NCBI GenBank assembly: GCA_037893225.1 | Contig: JAZGUH010000616.1 | Span: 1,178,001-1,242,000 of the forward strand | Direction of reading: 5' to 3' | Source: Hippasteria phrygiana | Lineage: Eukaryota; Echinodermata; Asteroidea; Valvatida; Goniasteridae | Length of the DNA: 64,000 nucleotides | Shown here: in pieces, positions 21,732-34,768 of the stretch | Numbering within the stretch: the first letter of the stretch is position 1 | Layout of the letters: each line of letters begins with the position of its first letter | Translations under genes and position numbers: made by a program | Notes under the pieces: generated by a model | Seen by the model: the letters and a program-made list of their open reading frames with translations, nothing else | Databases searched by the model: none | What the model was told of the DNA's origin: nothing

Positions 21732-23740
21732 TTAATTGAATCGTATGCTGTAATTGTGCTCACTCTGAATTCTTTGCCAATCCACATCTGGAGGGATTGC
21801 TGACTTGGGTTCCAGTTGCCCTTTCTTGTACAATGACTTGGCACAGTTGTACAAGTTATATCGTTGTGCCCTACACTTTGCCCTTCGTATTTTATAATGT
21901 GTGCTCCTAGCCCGTTGGGAATGATATTTTTCTTTTCTGTCCATTTCGGCCAGACTTTTGGCAGCTGCAGATCCTGGCAAAACAGGACAACCTGCAGCTT
22001 CACACTTGAGGATGATTGAGTTGGCATGGCCATTGTTGACAAGGTGAACTGCGCTGTGGTCTCTTGAGAGAGCATTTCTGGAAAAGGTTAGTGTCCCTTT
22101 TGGATTAGTACTTGAAAAAGCATGGTTCATGGACTCTGCTTTTTGTGTACTTGTCCCATATCTGGTTTTTTGCATTGCCTCGTGACCAATTCTCTTCTGA
22201 ATTTTCAGTAAAAGCAGTTTCTTGTCAGACTCGAGCATTTTCAGTTTTCCCCTAACATGAACAGGAAGGTAGGGAAATCTGTTATTGCCATTGCAAACCA
22301 AGGACCGCTTTTTGCAAAGGTTGTGGCGACCTTGGTAACATTCGGGAATGGTTGAGGCAGCCTGTTCAGCCATGTCATACATTTGGGCAAAGTTTCTCCC
22401 ACATTTCTTGAGGATTGCCCCTGCTTCTGCTTGTACCCTGTGACTTACATCGTCACCTAACCGGTCTTGTATCTTTTTCTTTTCTTTTTTAGTTCTACCA
22501 GGCATCATGTCACCACTGAATTTGGCCCGACTGATTGCTGAACTGAGTGATCGATTTAAGTGAGGTGGGTCAAGAAAGTGTTCTGGCTCGATACCTGCTT
22601 TAATTCTCATCTGAGACATAAAACCTTTTGCCATACACCCGTCCGCATCGCTTGTTACTCTTTCTGCTAACAAGGGTTCCTTACACTCTAGAAGTTTCTT
22701 GGCACATTGAATTCCCCCTTCTCTTTCATCCCCCATGTTGTAATTTGCTGGGCGTGTAGCACTACAAGAATCTGTGTGCTCGGAACAATTGTTACTGCTG
22801 TGTTTGCCTGACATTTGATTTGCACATTTGCAGAGTTTATTCTCGTGGTGGTACATTACTACCATTTTTTGGTGGTTACATTCTCACATACTACGTCCCT
22901 AGTTTGGGTGGCCGGCACAAATGGTGTGTTTTTCCCCGACAGTTTCTCAAGGGGTTATTGTATTGTCTATCTAATTCGACAGCAATCGGTTTTTCTCTGT
23001 CATAGCCCTGTAATTCTTGAATACCTTTGACCAGTTTTCTCTTTTCAGCCATACTTCTAACATTTTCATTGATAATAATGTCCCCACATTTGCTTGCTGT
23101 TTTCTGCAGCCCACTGATTGAAGGAACAGTCGTACCCAATGCTGTCAAAAGTCGTCTTGCTCCTGTGGCTGCAATACCCGTGTTGAGGAGACCAACTTGG
23201 AAGGCCATGTTTGGAGTTGCAGTGCGTCGGCCTCTGCTGACCTGAGGTATCTCTGAGTACAGCTTCTTCCTTCCTGTCGAGAAGTGGCACTTGTTGCATG
23301 ACAGCACCTCTGAAACAGCAAGGCCCCGGTGTGTTTCTTGCTCTGCCTGTAGCTGAGGCCAGCCATCCCAGTCAGGATTCGCATGCTGATGGTCCAGGGT
23401 AGCTGGAACACTTGTCTCAACTGTAGTGTTGACATGAACAATTCTGTAGCCGCCTGGGTTCAAGTTGTCGGCTCCTTCCCTCTGGAGTCTGCTTATCGGC
23501 GTTATTTCCTAAATTTTCGGTCGCAGCACCATCAGTTTTATTAGTTCTGGCACCTGGTGGGAAATTGTAGAAAGAACCTCGCTCATCTCTGGGAAAGGCC
23601 AGTTGCAATTGTTCATTTGTGGGTCTGATATAGGAAGATGAAACATCAGCCTTTTCTCTTATCAACTGACATGTCAGACCATTGCCTTTTTTAAAATAGG
23701 CTTTTTTCCTCTTAAACATGCCCTTTCTGTAGCGAACCAT
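21732..23740 (-). pseudogene. Mutator-like transposase, copy 6
   Basis: First copy with Glu instead of Gln at residue 95 of the C-terminal frame (C at 22583 on the plus strand). Glu there agrees with the family pattern PEHFLD, so it is probably ancestral. Frames: 21732-22865, 22891-23463 and 23417-23740. Confidence 0.85.
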
Positions 23741-24374
23741 GGTGGACCTTTCAGTTGGTGAGTAATTAGGGTTATGAAGAGTTTTGTTTATTCCATGTCA
23801 CCATGAACAACAAAAGAATAATGGTGCACTAACAATAAACATCCACTAAATTAGACTTGCAAAGCTATTGCATTTCATTCAGTGCATGCTTATGTTACTG
23901 CTTCCCTGTTGTGCCAATAACCAAAGGCATTTTCTAAATATGAACTAGTTGGTGAAATGAAAATTATTAAATTCATAAAGCAAGTAAAAATGAATTCGAT
24001 TTGTGACATTTCTCTTTTCTTCAGAGTTTTGGCTTATCTTGCCTAATAGTATAGTTTGAAAAAATGTCTGCGCAGTACAATAATGTCAACACTAGTTAAC
24101 TAGTGCACGCCCCAACCAGTTGATTGTTTCAGAACCATTTATAGCCTTTCTCCAATTTGATTTCTGTAATTAATAGCCAACCGGTACCTCTTTCACAGTT
24201 TTTGCCCACAAAACCATCGCTGCACCGGCTGACTGCTGCGGAGTTTTACCCCCGTACACGTGGCTCCATTCTGACACGGGCCCACTGTGAACATAAAAAC
24301 CCAATCACAAACAGATTAGCCTATTTGGTTCAGCACTATCGTATATGTATTGTGGCCCTGAAGGGACATCGCAC

Positions 24375-24581
24375 TTTTCTGCGCACGTTTTCTGCGCACG
24401 TTTTCTGCGCACGTTTTCTGCGCACGTTTTCTGCGCACGTTTTCTGCGCACATTTTCTGCGCACGTTTTCTGCGCACATTTTCTGCGCACATTTTCTGCG
24501 CACATTTTCTGCGCACATTTTCTGCGCACATTTTCTGCGCACATTTTCTGCGCACATTTTCTGCGCACATTTTCTGCGACG
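24375..24581. repeat. 13-bp minisatellite, unit 6 (15 copies)
   Basis: Order five G, A, G, then 8 A copies. Confidence 0.97.
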
Positions 24582-25486
24582 ATAATTATGACTTCTATCA
24601 GGGTGCACGCCACTAAATCTGTGAAAATCACTGCGCGCGAGCTCATTAATATTTTGTGATCCCTCCAGTAATTTTAAATAAGAGGTCCCTGGGGCCTATA
24701 AATTGGACTGATTGTAGAAATATTTGTGGAAATCAAGAATTGGTGACCCGTGGCTTCCAACTCGGGGGATTCCGTTCACAAAAAATGACCAATACGTGGG
24801 TCTATTTGGCATAGAGGCGGGGGGGGTGGGGCTACATTTAGACCTGGGCCCAGAGATGGGCCACCATTTTAGGGGTGGTTTGTGGGGAGGGGAGTATAAA
24901 AAAAAAAATTCCTTCAACACTCATAAATTTGAAAAGAAAATTATTCTAGGAGTCTTAATCTTTAATTTCCAGTGAAAAAAATATTGCCACCTTACTCCTG
25001 AGCGTCACTAGGCGGCGCTCTTTCGTTCTATTTTTGTGTTGGTACGGTTACAATGAGCGCCGTATTAATAGTGGAGTGGAACCATTGGAACCCATATGAA
25101 GCAAACATGGCGGCGCCCATATGTCAAGTGTACTCGCCAAAAATAGGTATGTTTCATGTTTTGAACTATGAAATCTCACAGAAAACACAGTAATGATTAC
25201 ACACATGATAGAGAACAAAATGGGTTCTGTCTTTCTTTTCTTTTTTTGCTCTCGCTGTCTTTTTATTCACATACACATTTCAGATGCCTATCCGCCATGT
25301 TATCAACATGTTTACAAGATATAGGTTGCGCTGAGGCTCATAAATTTACACGTGCTTTTTTGTTACTGAAAATTAAAGACTTTTGTTGGACAAGTAAGTA
25401 GTTATTCTGCATTGTTTCACCCAATATTTAGACTGAGATGTATATATATTTATTTTTATTTGTAGCATGCCCAGGCTAGGGCCATC

Positions 25487-25969
25487 ATGACTGCTGGAGA
25501 AAACTGTTGTGTTGACCAATGCCATGGTAGCAAAGGTAAGTTGACCTCACGCACTCGGTCTGTATTGTTTGTTATGCAGATTTCTTAAACCATAGCAAAA
25601 TGGATTCCAATCTGGAAGGCCTCAATTAAAGGCAAGATTTTAGGAAAGACTGTACACAGAGGCAGACAAAATTGTAGAATATGGACAGGATATGTCCAGC
25701 AGAAATATGGCATTATTAATGTTGTCATGCCTGGCTCAAAATCAAATTCACGCACAAGGATGCGTGTGCACAGGTTGACTTACATTGTTTATTCTGGAGT
25801 CCTTGATCTTCCCCGGGGGTATGATGTCAGTCACCTGTGCCACAACTCCTTGTGTGTGAATTTTGATCACCTGTCACTTGAGCCACATGCCATCAACACT
25901 GCAAGATCTCGTTGTAAGAGATGCCGTTTGTGTTCGGGCCATGGCCCATACAAGGACTGTCTTCTTTAA
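25487..25969 (+). CDS. His-Cys box endonuclease, copy 6
   Basis: Coding exons 25487-25535 and 25596-25969. Predicted protein as in copy 1. Confidence 0.8.
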
Positions 25970-26068
25970 AATGTAATTAAGGAGAACTTTTTTGCTCACC
26001 ATTAAGTTTGATAACTGAAATTGCTCACCATTTTTTGATGCTACACTTTTTGCTTTAATAATTCATTT

Positions 26069-28077
26069 TTAATTGAATCGTATGCTGTAATTGTGCTCAC
26101 TCTGAATTCTTTGCCAATCCACATCTGGAGGGATTGCTGACTTGGGTTCCAGTTGCCCTTTCTTGTACAATGACTTGGCACAGTTGTACAAGTTATATCG
26201 TTGTGCCCTACACTTTGCCCTTCGTATTTTATAATGTGTGCTCCTAGCCCGTTGGGAATGATATTTTTCTTTTCTGTCCATTTCGGCCAGACTTTTGGCA
26301 GCTGCAGATCCTGGCAAAACAGGACAACCTGCAGCTTCACACTTGAGGATGATTGAGTTGGCATGGCCATTGTTGACAAGGTGAACTGCGCTGTGGTCTC
26401 TTGAGAGAGCATTTCTGGAAAAGGTTAGTGTCCCTTTTGGATTAGTACTTGAAAAAGCATGGTTCATGGACTCTGCTTTTTGTGTACTTGTCCCATATCT
26501 GGTTTTTTGCATTGCCTCGTGACCAATTCTCTTCTGAATTTTCAGTAAAAGCAGTTTCTTGTCAGACTCGAGCATTTTCAGTTTTCCCCTAACATGAACA
26601 GGAAGGTAGGGAAATCTGTTATTGCCATTGCAAACCAAGGACCGCTTTTTGCAAAGGTTGTGGCGACCTTGGTAACATTCGGGAATGGTTGAGGCAGCCT
26701 GTTCAGCCATGTCATACATTTGGGCAAAGTTTCTCCCACATTTCTTGAGGATTGCCCCTGCTTCTGCTTGTACCCTGTGACTTACATCGTCACCTAACCG
26801 GTCTTGTATCTTTTTCTTTTCTTTTTTAGTTCTACCAGGCATCATGTCACCACTGAATTTGGCCCGACTGATTGCTGAACTGAGTGATCGATTTAAGTGA
26901 GGTGGGTCAAGAAAGTGTTCTGGCTCGATACCTGCTTTAATTCTCATCTGAGACATAAAACCTTTTGCCATACACCCGTCCGCATCGCTTGTTACTCTTT
27001 CTGCTAACAAGGGTTCCTTACACTCTAGAAGTTTCTTGGCACATTGAATTCCCCCTTCTCTTTCATCCCCCATGTTGTAATTTGCTGGGCGTGTAGCACT
27101 ACAAGAATCTGTGTGCTCGGAACAATTGTTACTGCTGTGTTTGCCTGACATTTGATTTGCACATTTGCAGAGTTTATTCTCGTGGTGGTACATTACTACC
27201 ATTTTTTGGTGGTTACATTCTCACATACTACGTCCCTAGTTTGGGTGGCCGGCACAAATGGTGTGTTTTTCCCCGACAGTTTCTCAAGGGGTTATTGTAT
27301 TGTCTATCTAATTCGACAGCAATCGGTTTTTCTCTGTCATAGCCCTGTAATTCTTGAATACCTTTGACCAGTTTTCTCTTTTCAGCCATACTTCTAACAT
27401 TTTCATTGATAATAATGTCCCCACATTTGCTTGCTGTTTTCTGCAGCCCACTGATTGAAGGAACAGTCGTACCCAATGCTGTCAAAAGTCGTCTTGCTCC
27501 TGTGGCTGCAATACCCGTGTTGAGGAGACCAACTTGGAAGGCCATGTTTGGAGTTGCAGTGCGTCGGCCTCTGCTGACCTGAGGTATCTCTGAGTACAGC
27601 TTCTTCCTTCCTGTCGAGAAGTGGCACTTGTTGCATGACAGCACCTCTGAAACAGCAAGGCCCCGGTGTGTTTCTTGCTCTGCCTGTAGCTGAGGCCAGC
27701 CATCCCAGTCAGGATTCGCATGCTGATGGTCCAGGGTAGCTGGAACACTTGTCTCAACTGTAGTGTTGACATGAACAATTCTGTAGCCGCCTGGGTTCAA
27801 GTTGTCGGCTCCTTCCCTCTGGAGTCTGCTTATCGGCGTTATTTCCTAAATTTTCGGTCGCAGCACCATCAGTTTTATTAGTTCTGGCACCTGGTGGGAA
27901 ATTGTAGAAAGAACCTCGCTCATCTCTGGGAAAGGCCAGTTGCAATTGTTCATTTGTGGGTCTGATATAGGAAGATGAAACATCAGCCTTTTCTCTTATC
28001 AACTGACATGTCAGACCATTGCCTTTTTTAAAATAGGCTTTTTTCCTCTTAAACATGCCCTTTCTGTAGCGAACCAT
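26069..28077 (-). pseudogene. Mutator-like transposase, copy 7
   Basis: Frames 26069-27202 (Glu 95), 27228-27800 and 27754-28077. No private change from copy 6 is visible in the translated frames. Confidence 0.85.
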
Positions 28078-28711
28078 GGTGGACCTTTCAGTTGGTGAGT
28101 AATTAGGGTTATGAAGAGTTTTGTTTATTCCATGTCACCATGAACAACAAAAGAATAATGGTGCACTAACAATAAACATCCACTAAATTAGACTTGCAAA
28201 GCTATTGCATTTCATTCAGTGCATGCTTATGTTACTGCTTCCCTGTTGTGCCAATAACCAAAGGCATTTTCTAAATATGAACTAGTTGGTGAAATGAAAA
28301 TTATTAAATTCATAAAGCAAGTAAAAATGAATTCGATTTGTGACATTTCTCTTTTCTTCAGAGTTTTGGCTTATCTTGCCTAATAGTATAGTTTGAAAAA
28401 ATGTCTGCGCAGTACAATAATGTCAACACTAGTTAACTAGTGCACGCCCCAACCAGTTGATTGTTTCAGAACCATTTATAGCCTTTCTCCAATTTGATTT
28501 CTGTAATTAATAGCCAACCGGTACCTCTTTCACAGTTTTTGCCCACAAAACCATCGCTGCACCGGCTGACTGCTGCGGAGTTTTACCCCCGTACACGTGG
28601 CTCCATTCTGACACGGGCCCACTGTGAACATAAAAACCCAATCACAAACAGATTAGCCTATTTGGTTCAGCACTATCGTATATGTATTGTGGCCCTGAAG
28701 GGACATCGCAC

Positions 28712-28957
28712 TTTTCTGCGCACGTTTTCTGCGCACGTTTTCTGCGCACGTTTTCTGCGCACATTTTCTGCGCACGTTTTCTGCGCACGTTTTCTGCGCA
28801 CGTTTTCTGCGCACATTTTCTGCGCACGTTTTCTGCGCACATTTTCTGCGCACATTTTCTGCGCACATTTTCTGCGCACATTTTCTGCGCACATTTTCTG
28901 CGCACATTTTCTGCGCACATTTTCTGCGCACATTTTCTGCGCACATTTTCTGCGACG
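28712..28957. repeat. 13-bp minisatellite, unit 7 (18 copies)
   Basis: Order GGG A GGG A G, then 9 A copies; this looks like an internal duplication of a GGGA block. Confidence 0.97.
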
Positions 28958-29862
28958 ATAATTATGACTTCTATCAGGGTGCACGCCACTAAATCTGTGA
29001 AAATCACTGCGCGCGAGCTCATTAATATTTTGTGATCCCTCCAGTAATTTTAAATAAGAGGTCCCTGGGGCCTATAAATTGGACTGATTGTAGAAATATT
29101 TGTGGAAATCAAGAATTGGTGACCCGTGGCTTCCAACTCGGGGGATTCCGTTCACAAAAAATGACCAATACGTGGGTCTATTTGGCATAGAGGCGGGGGG
29201 GGTGGGGCTACATTTAGACCTGGGCCCAGAGATGGGCCACCATTTTAGGGGTGGTTTGTGGGGAGGGGAGTATAAAAAAAAAAATTCCTTCAACACTCAT
29301 AAATTTGAAAAGAAAATTATTCTAGGAGTCTTAATCTTTAATTTCCAGTGAAAAAAATATTGCCACCTTACTCCTGAGCGTCACTAGGCGGCGCTCTTTC
29401 GTTCTATTTTTGTGTTGGTACGGTTACAATGAGCGCCGTATTAATAGTGGAGTGGAACCATTGGAACCCATATGAAGCAAACATGGCGGCGCCCATATGT
29501 CAAGTGTACTCGCCAAAAATAGGTATGTTTCATGTTTTGAACTATGAAATCTCACAGAAAACACAGTAATGATTACACACATGATAGAGAACAAAATGGG
29601 TTCTGTCTTTCTTTTCTTTTTTTGCTCTCGCTGTCTTTTTATTCACATACACATTTCAGATGCCTATCCGCCATGTTATCAACATGTTTACAAGATATAG
29701 GTTGCGCTGAGGCTCATAAATTTACACGTGCTTTTTTGTTACTGAAAATTAAAGACTTTTGTTGGACAAGTAAGTAGTTATTCTGCATTGTTTCACCCAA
29801 TATTTAGACTGAGATGTATATATATTTATTTTTATTTGTAGCATGCCCAGGCTAGGGCCATC

Positions 29863-30345
29863 ATGACTGCTGGAGAAAACTGTTGTGTTGACCAATGCCA
29901 TGGTAGCAAAGGTAAGTTGACCTCACGCACTCGGTCTGTATTGTTTGTTATGCAGATTTCTTAAACCATAGCAAAATGGATTCCAATCTGGAAGGCCTCA
30001 ATTAAAGGCAAGATTTTAGGAAAGACTGTACACAGAGGCAGACAAAATTGTAGAATATGGACAGGATATGTCCAGCAGAAATATGGCATTATTAATGTTG
30101 TCATGCCTGGCTCAAAATCAAATTCACGCACAAGGATGCGTGTGCACAGGTTGACTTACATTGTTTATTCTGGAGTCCTTGATCTTCCCCGGGGGTATGA
30201 TGTCAGTCACCTGTGCCACAACTCCTTGTGTGTGAATTTTGATCACCTGTCACTTGAGCCACATGCCATCAACACTGCAAGATCTCGTTGTAAGAGATGC
30301 CGTTTGTGTTCGGGCCATGGCCCATACAAGGACTGTCTTCTTTAA
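29863..30345 (+). CDS. His-Cys box endonuclease, copy 7
   Basis: Coding exons 29863-29911 and 29972-30345. Predicted protein as in copy 1. Confidence 0.8.
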
Positions 30346-30444
30346 AATGTAATTAAGGAGAACTTTTTTGCTCACCATTAAGTTTGATAACTGAAATTGC
30401 TCACCATTTTTTGATGCTACACTTTTTGCTTTAATAATTCATTT

Positions 30445-32453
30445 TTAATTGAATCGTATGCTGTAATTGTGCTCACTCTGAATTCTTTGCCAATCCACAT
30501 CTGGAGGGATTGCTGACTTGGGTTCCAGTTGCCCTTTCTTGTACAATGACTTGGCACAGTTGTACAAGTTATATCGTTGTGCCCTACACTTTGCCCTTCG
30601 TATTTTATAATGTGTGCTCCTAGCCCGTTGGGAATGATATTTTTCTTTTCTGTCCATTTCGGCCAGACTTTTGGCAGCTGCAGATCCTGGCAAAACAGGA
30701 CAACCTGCAGCTTCACACTTGAGGATGATTGAGTTGGCATGGCCATTGTTGACAAGGTGAACTGCGCTGTGGTCTCTTGAGAGAGCATTTCTGGAAAAGG
30801 TTAGTGTCCCTTTTGGATTAGTACTTGAAAAAGCATGGTTCATGGACTCTGCTTTTTGTGTACTTGTCCCATATCTGGTTTTTTGCATTGCCTCGTGACC
30901 AATTCTCTTCTGAATTTTCAGTAAAAGCAGTTTCTTGTCAGACTCGAGCATTTTCAGTTTTCCCCTAACATGAACAGGAAGGTAGGGAAATCTGTTATTG
31001 CCATTGCAAACCAAGGACCGCTTTTTGCAAAGGTTGTGGCGACCTTGGTAACATTCGGGAATGGTTGAGGCAGCCTGTTCAGCCATGTCATACATTTGGG
31101 CAAAGTTTCTCCCACATTTCTTGAGGATTGCCCCTGCTTCTGCTTGTACCCTGTGACTTACATCGTCACCTAACCGGTCTTGTATCTTTTTCTTTTCTTT
31201 TTTAGTTCTACCAGGCATCATGTCACCACTGAATTTGGCCCGACTGATTGCTGAACTGAGTGATCGATTTAAGTGAGGTGGGTCAAGAAAGTGTTCTGGC
31301 TCGATACCTGCTTTAATTCTCATCTGAGACATAAAACCTTTTGCCATACACCCGTCCGCATCGCTTGTTACTCTTTCTGCTAACAAGGGTTCCTTACACT
31401 CTAGAAGTTTCTTGGCACATTGAATTCCCCCTTCTCTTTCATCCCCCATGTTGTAATTTGCTGGGCGTGTAGCACTACAAGAATCTGTGTGCTCGGAACA
31501 ATTGTTACTGCTGTGTTTGCCTGACATTTGATTTGCACATTTGCAGAGTTTATTCTCGTGGTGGTACATTACTACCATTTTTTGGTGGTTACATTCTCAC
31601 ATACTACGTCCCTAGTTTGGGTGGCCGGCACAAATGGTGTGTTTTTCCCCGACAGTTTCTCAAGGGGTTATTGTATTGTCTATCTAATTCGACAGCAATC
31701 GGTTTTTCTCTGTCATAGCCCTGTAATTCTTGAATACCTTTGACCAGTTTTCTCTTTTCAGCCATACTTCTAACATTTTCATTGATAATAATGTCCCCAC
31801 ATTTGCTTGCTGTTTTCTGCAGCCCACTGATTGAAGGAACAGTCGTACCCAATGCTGTCAAAAGTCGTCTTGCTCCTGTGGCTGCAATACCCGTGTTGAG
31901 GAGACCAACTTGGAAGGCCATGTTTGGAGTTGCAGTGCGTCGGCCTCTGCTGACCTGAGGTATCTCTGAGTACAGCTTCTTCCTTCCTGTCGAGAAGTGG
32001 CACTTGTTGCATGACAGCACCTCTGAAACAGCAAGGCCCCGGTGTGTTTCTTGCTCTGCCTGTAGCTGAGGCCAGCCATCCCAGTCAGGATTCGCATGCT
32101 GATGGTCCAGGGTAGCTGGAACACTTGTCTCAACTGTAGTGTTGACATGAACAATTCTGTAGCCGCCTGGGTTCAAGTTGTCGGCTCCTTCCCTCTGGAG
32201 TCTGCTTATCGGCGTTATTTCCTAAATTTTCGGTCGCAGCACCATCAGTTTTATTAGTTCTGGCACCTGGTGGGAAATTGTAGAAAGAACCTCGCTCATC
32301 TCTGGGAAAGGCCAGTTGCAATTGTTCATTTGTGGGTCTGATATAGGAAGATGAAACATCAGCCTTTTCTCTTATCAACTGACATGTCAGACCATTGCCT
32401 TTTTTAAAATAGGCTTTTTTCCTCTTAAACATGCCCTTTCTGTAGCGAACCAT
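30445..32453 (-). pseudogene. Mutator-like transposase, copy 8
   Basis: Frames 30445-31578 (Glu 95), 31604-32176 and 32130-32453. The translated frames are identical to copy 6. Confidence 0.85.
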
Positions 32454-33087
32454 GGTGGACCTTTCAGTTGGTGAGTAATTAGGGTTATGAAGAGTTTTGT
32501 TTATTCCATGTCACCATGAACAACAAAAGAATAATGGTGCACTAACAATAAACATCCACTAAATTAGACTTGCAAAGCTATTGCATTTCATTCAGTGCAT
32601 GCTTATGTTACTGCTTCCCTGTTGTGCCAATAACCAAAGGCATTTTCTAAATATGAACTAGTTGGTGAAATGAAAATTATTAAATTCATAAAGCAAGTAA
32701 AAATGAATTCGATTTGTGACATTTCTCTTTTCTTCAGAGTTTTGGCTTATCTTGCCTAATAGTATAGTTTGAAAAAATGTCTGCGCAGTACAATAATGTC
32801 AACACTAGTTAACTAGTGCACGCCCCAACCAGTTGATTGTTTCAGAACCATTTATAGCCTTTCTCCAATTTGATTTCTGTAATTAATAGCCAACCGGTAC
32901 CTCTTTCACAGTTTTTGCCCACAAAACCATCGCTGCACCGGCTGACTGCTGCGGAGTTTTACCCCCGTACACGTGGCTCCATTCTGACACGGGCCCACTG
33001 TGAACATAAAAACCCAATCACAAACAGATTAGCCTATTTGGTTCAGCACTATCGTATATGTATTGTGGCCCTGAAGGGACATCGCAC

Positions 33088-33281
33088 TTTTCTGCGCACG
33101 TTTTCTGCGCACGTTTTCTGCGCACGTTTTCTGCGCACGTTTTCTGCGCACGTTTTCTGCGCACATTTTCTGCGCACGTTTTCTGCGCACATTTTCTGCG
33201 CACATTTTCTGCGCACATTTTCTGCGCACATTTTCTGCGCACATTTTCTGCGCACATTTTCTGCGCACATTTTCTGCGACG
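33088..33281. repeat. 13-bp minisatellite, unit 8 (14 copies)
   Basis: Order five G, A, G, then 7 A copies, one A fewer than unit 6. Confidence 0.97.
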
Positions 33282-34186
33282 ATAATTATGACTTCTATCA
33301 GGGTGCACGCCACTAAATCTGTGAAAATCACTGCGCGCGAGCTCATTAATATTTTGTGATCCCTCCAGTAATTTTAAATAAGAGGTCCCTGGGGCCTATA
33401 AATTGGACTGATTGTAGAAATATTTGTGGAAATCAAGAATTGGTGACCCGTGGCTTCCAACTCGGGGGATTCCGTTCACAAAAAATTACCAATACGTGGG
33501 TCTATTTGGCATAGAGGCGGGGGGGGTGGGGCTACATTTAGACCTGGGCCCAGAGATGGGCCACCATTTTAGGGGTGGTTTGTGGGGAGGGGAGTATAAA
33601 AAAAAAAATTCCTTCAACACTCATAAATTTGAAAAGAAAATTATTCTAGGAGTCTTAATCTTTAATTTCCAGTGAAAAAAATATTGCCACCTTACTCCTG
33701 AGCGTCACTAGGCGGCGCTCTTTCGTTCTATTTTTGTGTTGGTACGGTTACAATGAGCGCCGTATTAATAGTGGAGTGGAACCATTGGAACCCATATGAA
33801 GCAAACATGGCGGCGCCCATATGTCAAGTGTACTCGCCAAAAATAGGTATGTTTCATGTTTTGAACTATGAAATCTCACAGAAAACACAGTAATGATTAC
33901 ACACATGATAGAGAACAAAATGGGTTCTGTCTTTCTTTTCTTTTTTTGCTCTCGCTGTCTTTTTATTCACATACACATTTCAGATGCCTATCCGCCATGT
34001 TATCAACATGTTTACAAGATATAGGTTGCGCTGAGGCTCATAAATTTACACGTGCTTTTTTGTTACTGAAAATTAAAGACTTTTGTTGGACAAGTAAGTA
34101 GTTATTCTGCATTGTTTCACCCAATATTTAGACTGAGATGTATATATATTTATTTTTATTTGTAGCATGCCCAGGCTAGGGCCATC

Positions 34187-34669
34187 ATGACTGCTGGAGA
34201 AAACTGTTGTGTTGACCAATGCCATGGTAGCAAAGGTAAGTTGACCTCACGCACTCGGTCTGTATTGTTTGTTATGCAGATTTCTTAAACCATAGCAAAA
34301 TGGATTCCAATCTGGAAGGCCTCAATTAAAGGCAAGATTTTAGGAAAGACTGTACACAGAGGCAGACAAAATTGTAGAATATGGACAGGATATGTCCAGC
34401 AGAAATATGGCATTATTAATGTTGTCATGCCTGGCTCAAAATCAAATTCACGCACAAGGATGCGTGTGCACAGGTTGACTTACATTGTTTATTCTGGAGT
34501 CCTTGATCTTCCCCGGGGGTATGATGTCAGTCACCTGTGCCACAACTCCTTGTGTGTGAATTTTGATCACCTGTCACTTGAGCCACATGCCATCAACACT
34601 GCAAGATCTCGTTGTAAGAGATGCCGTTTGTGTTCGGGCCATGGCCCATACAAGGACTGTCTTCTTTAA
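34187..34669 (+). CDS. His-Cys box endonuclease, copy 8
   Basis: Coding exons 34187-34235 and 34296-34669. Coding sequence as in copy 1. The unit has a private G-to-T change at 33487, about 700 bp upstream of the start in the non-coding region. Confidence 0.8.
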
Positions 34670-34768
34670 AATGTAATTAAGGAGAACTTTTTTGCTCACC
34701 ATTAAGTTTGATAACTGAAATTGCTCACCATTTTTTGATGCTACACTTTTTGCTTTAATAATTCATTT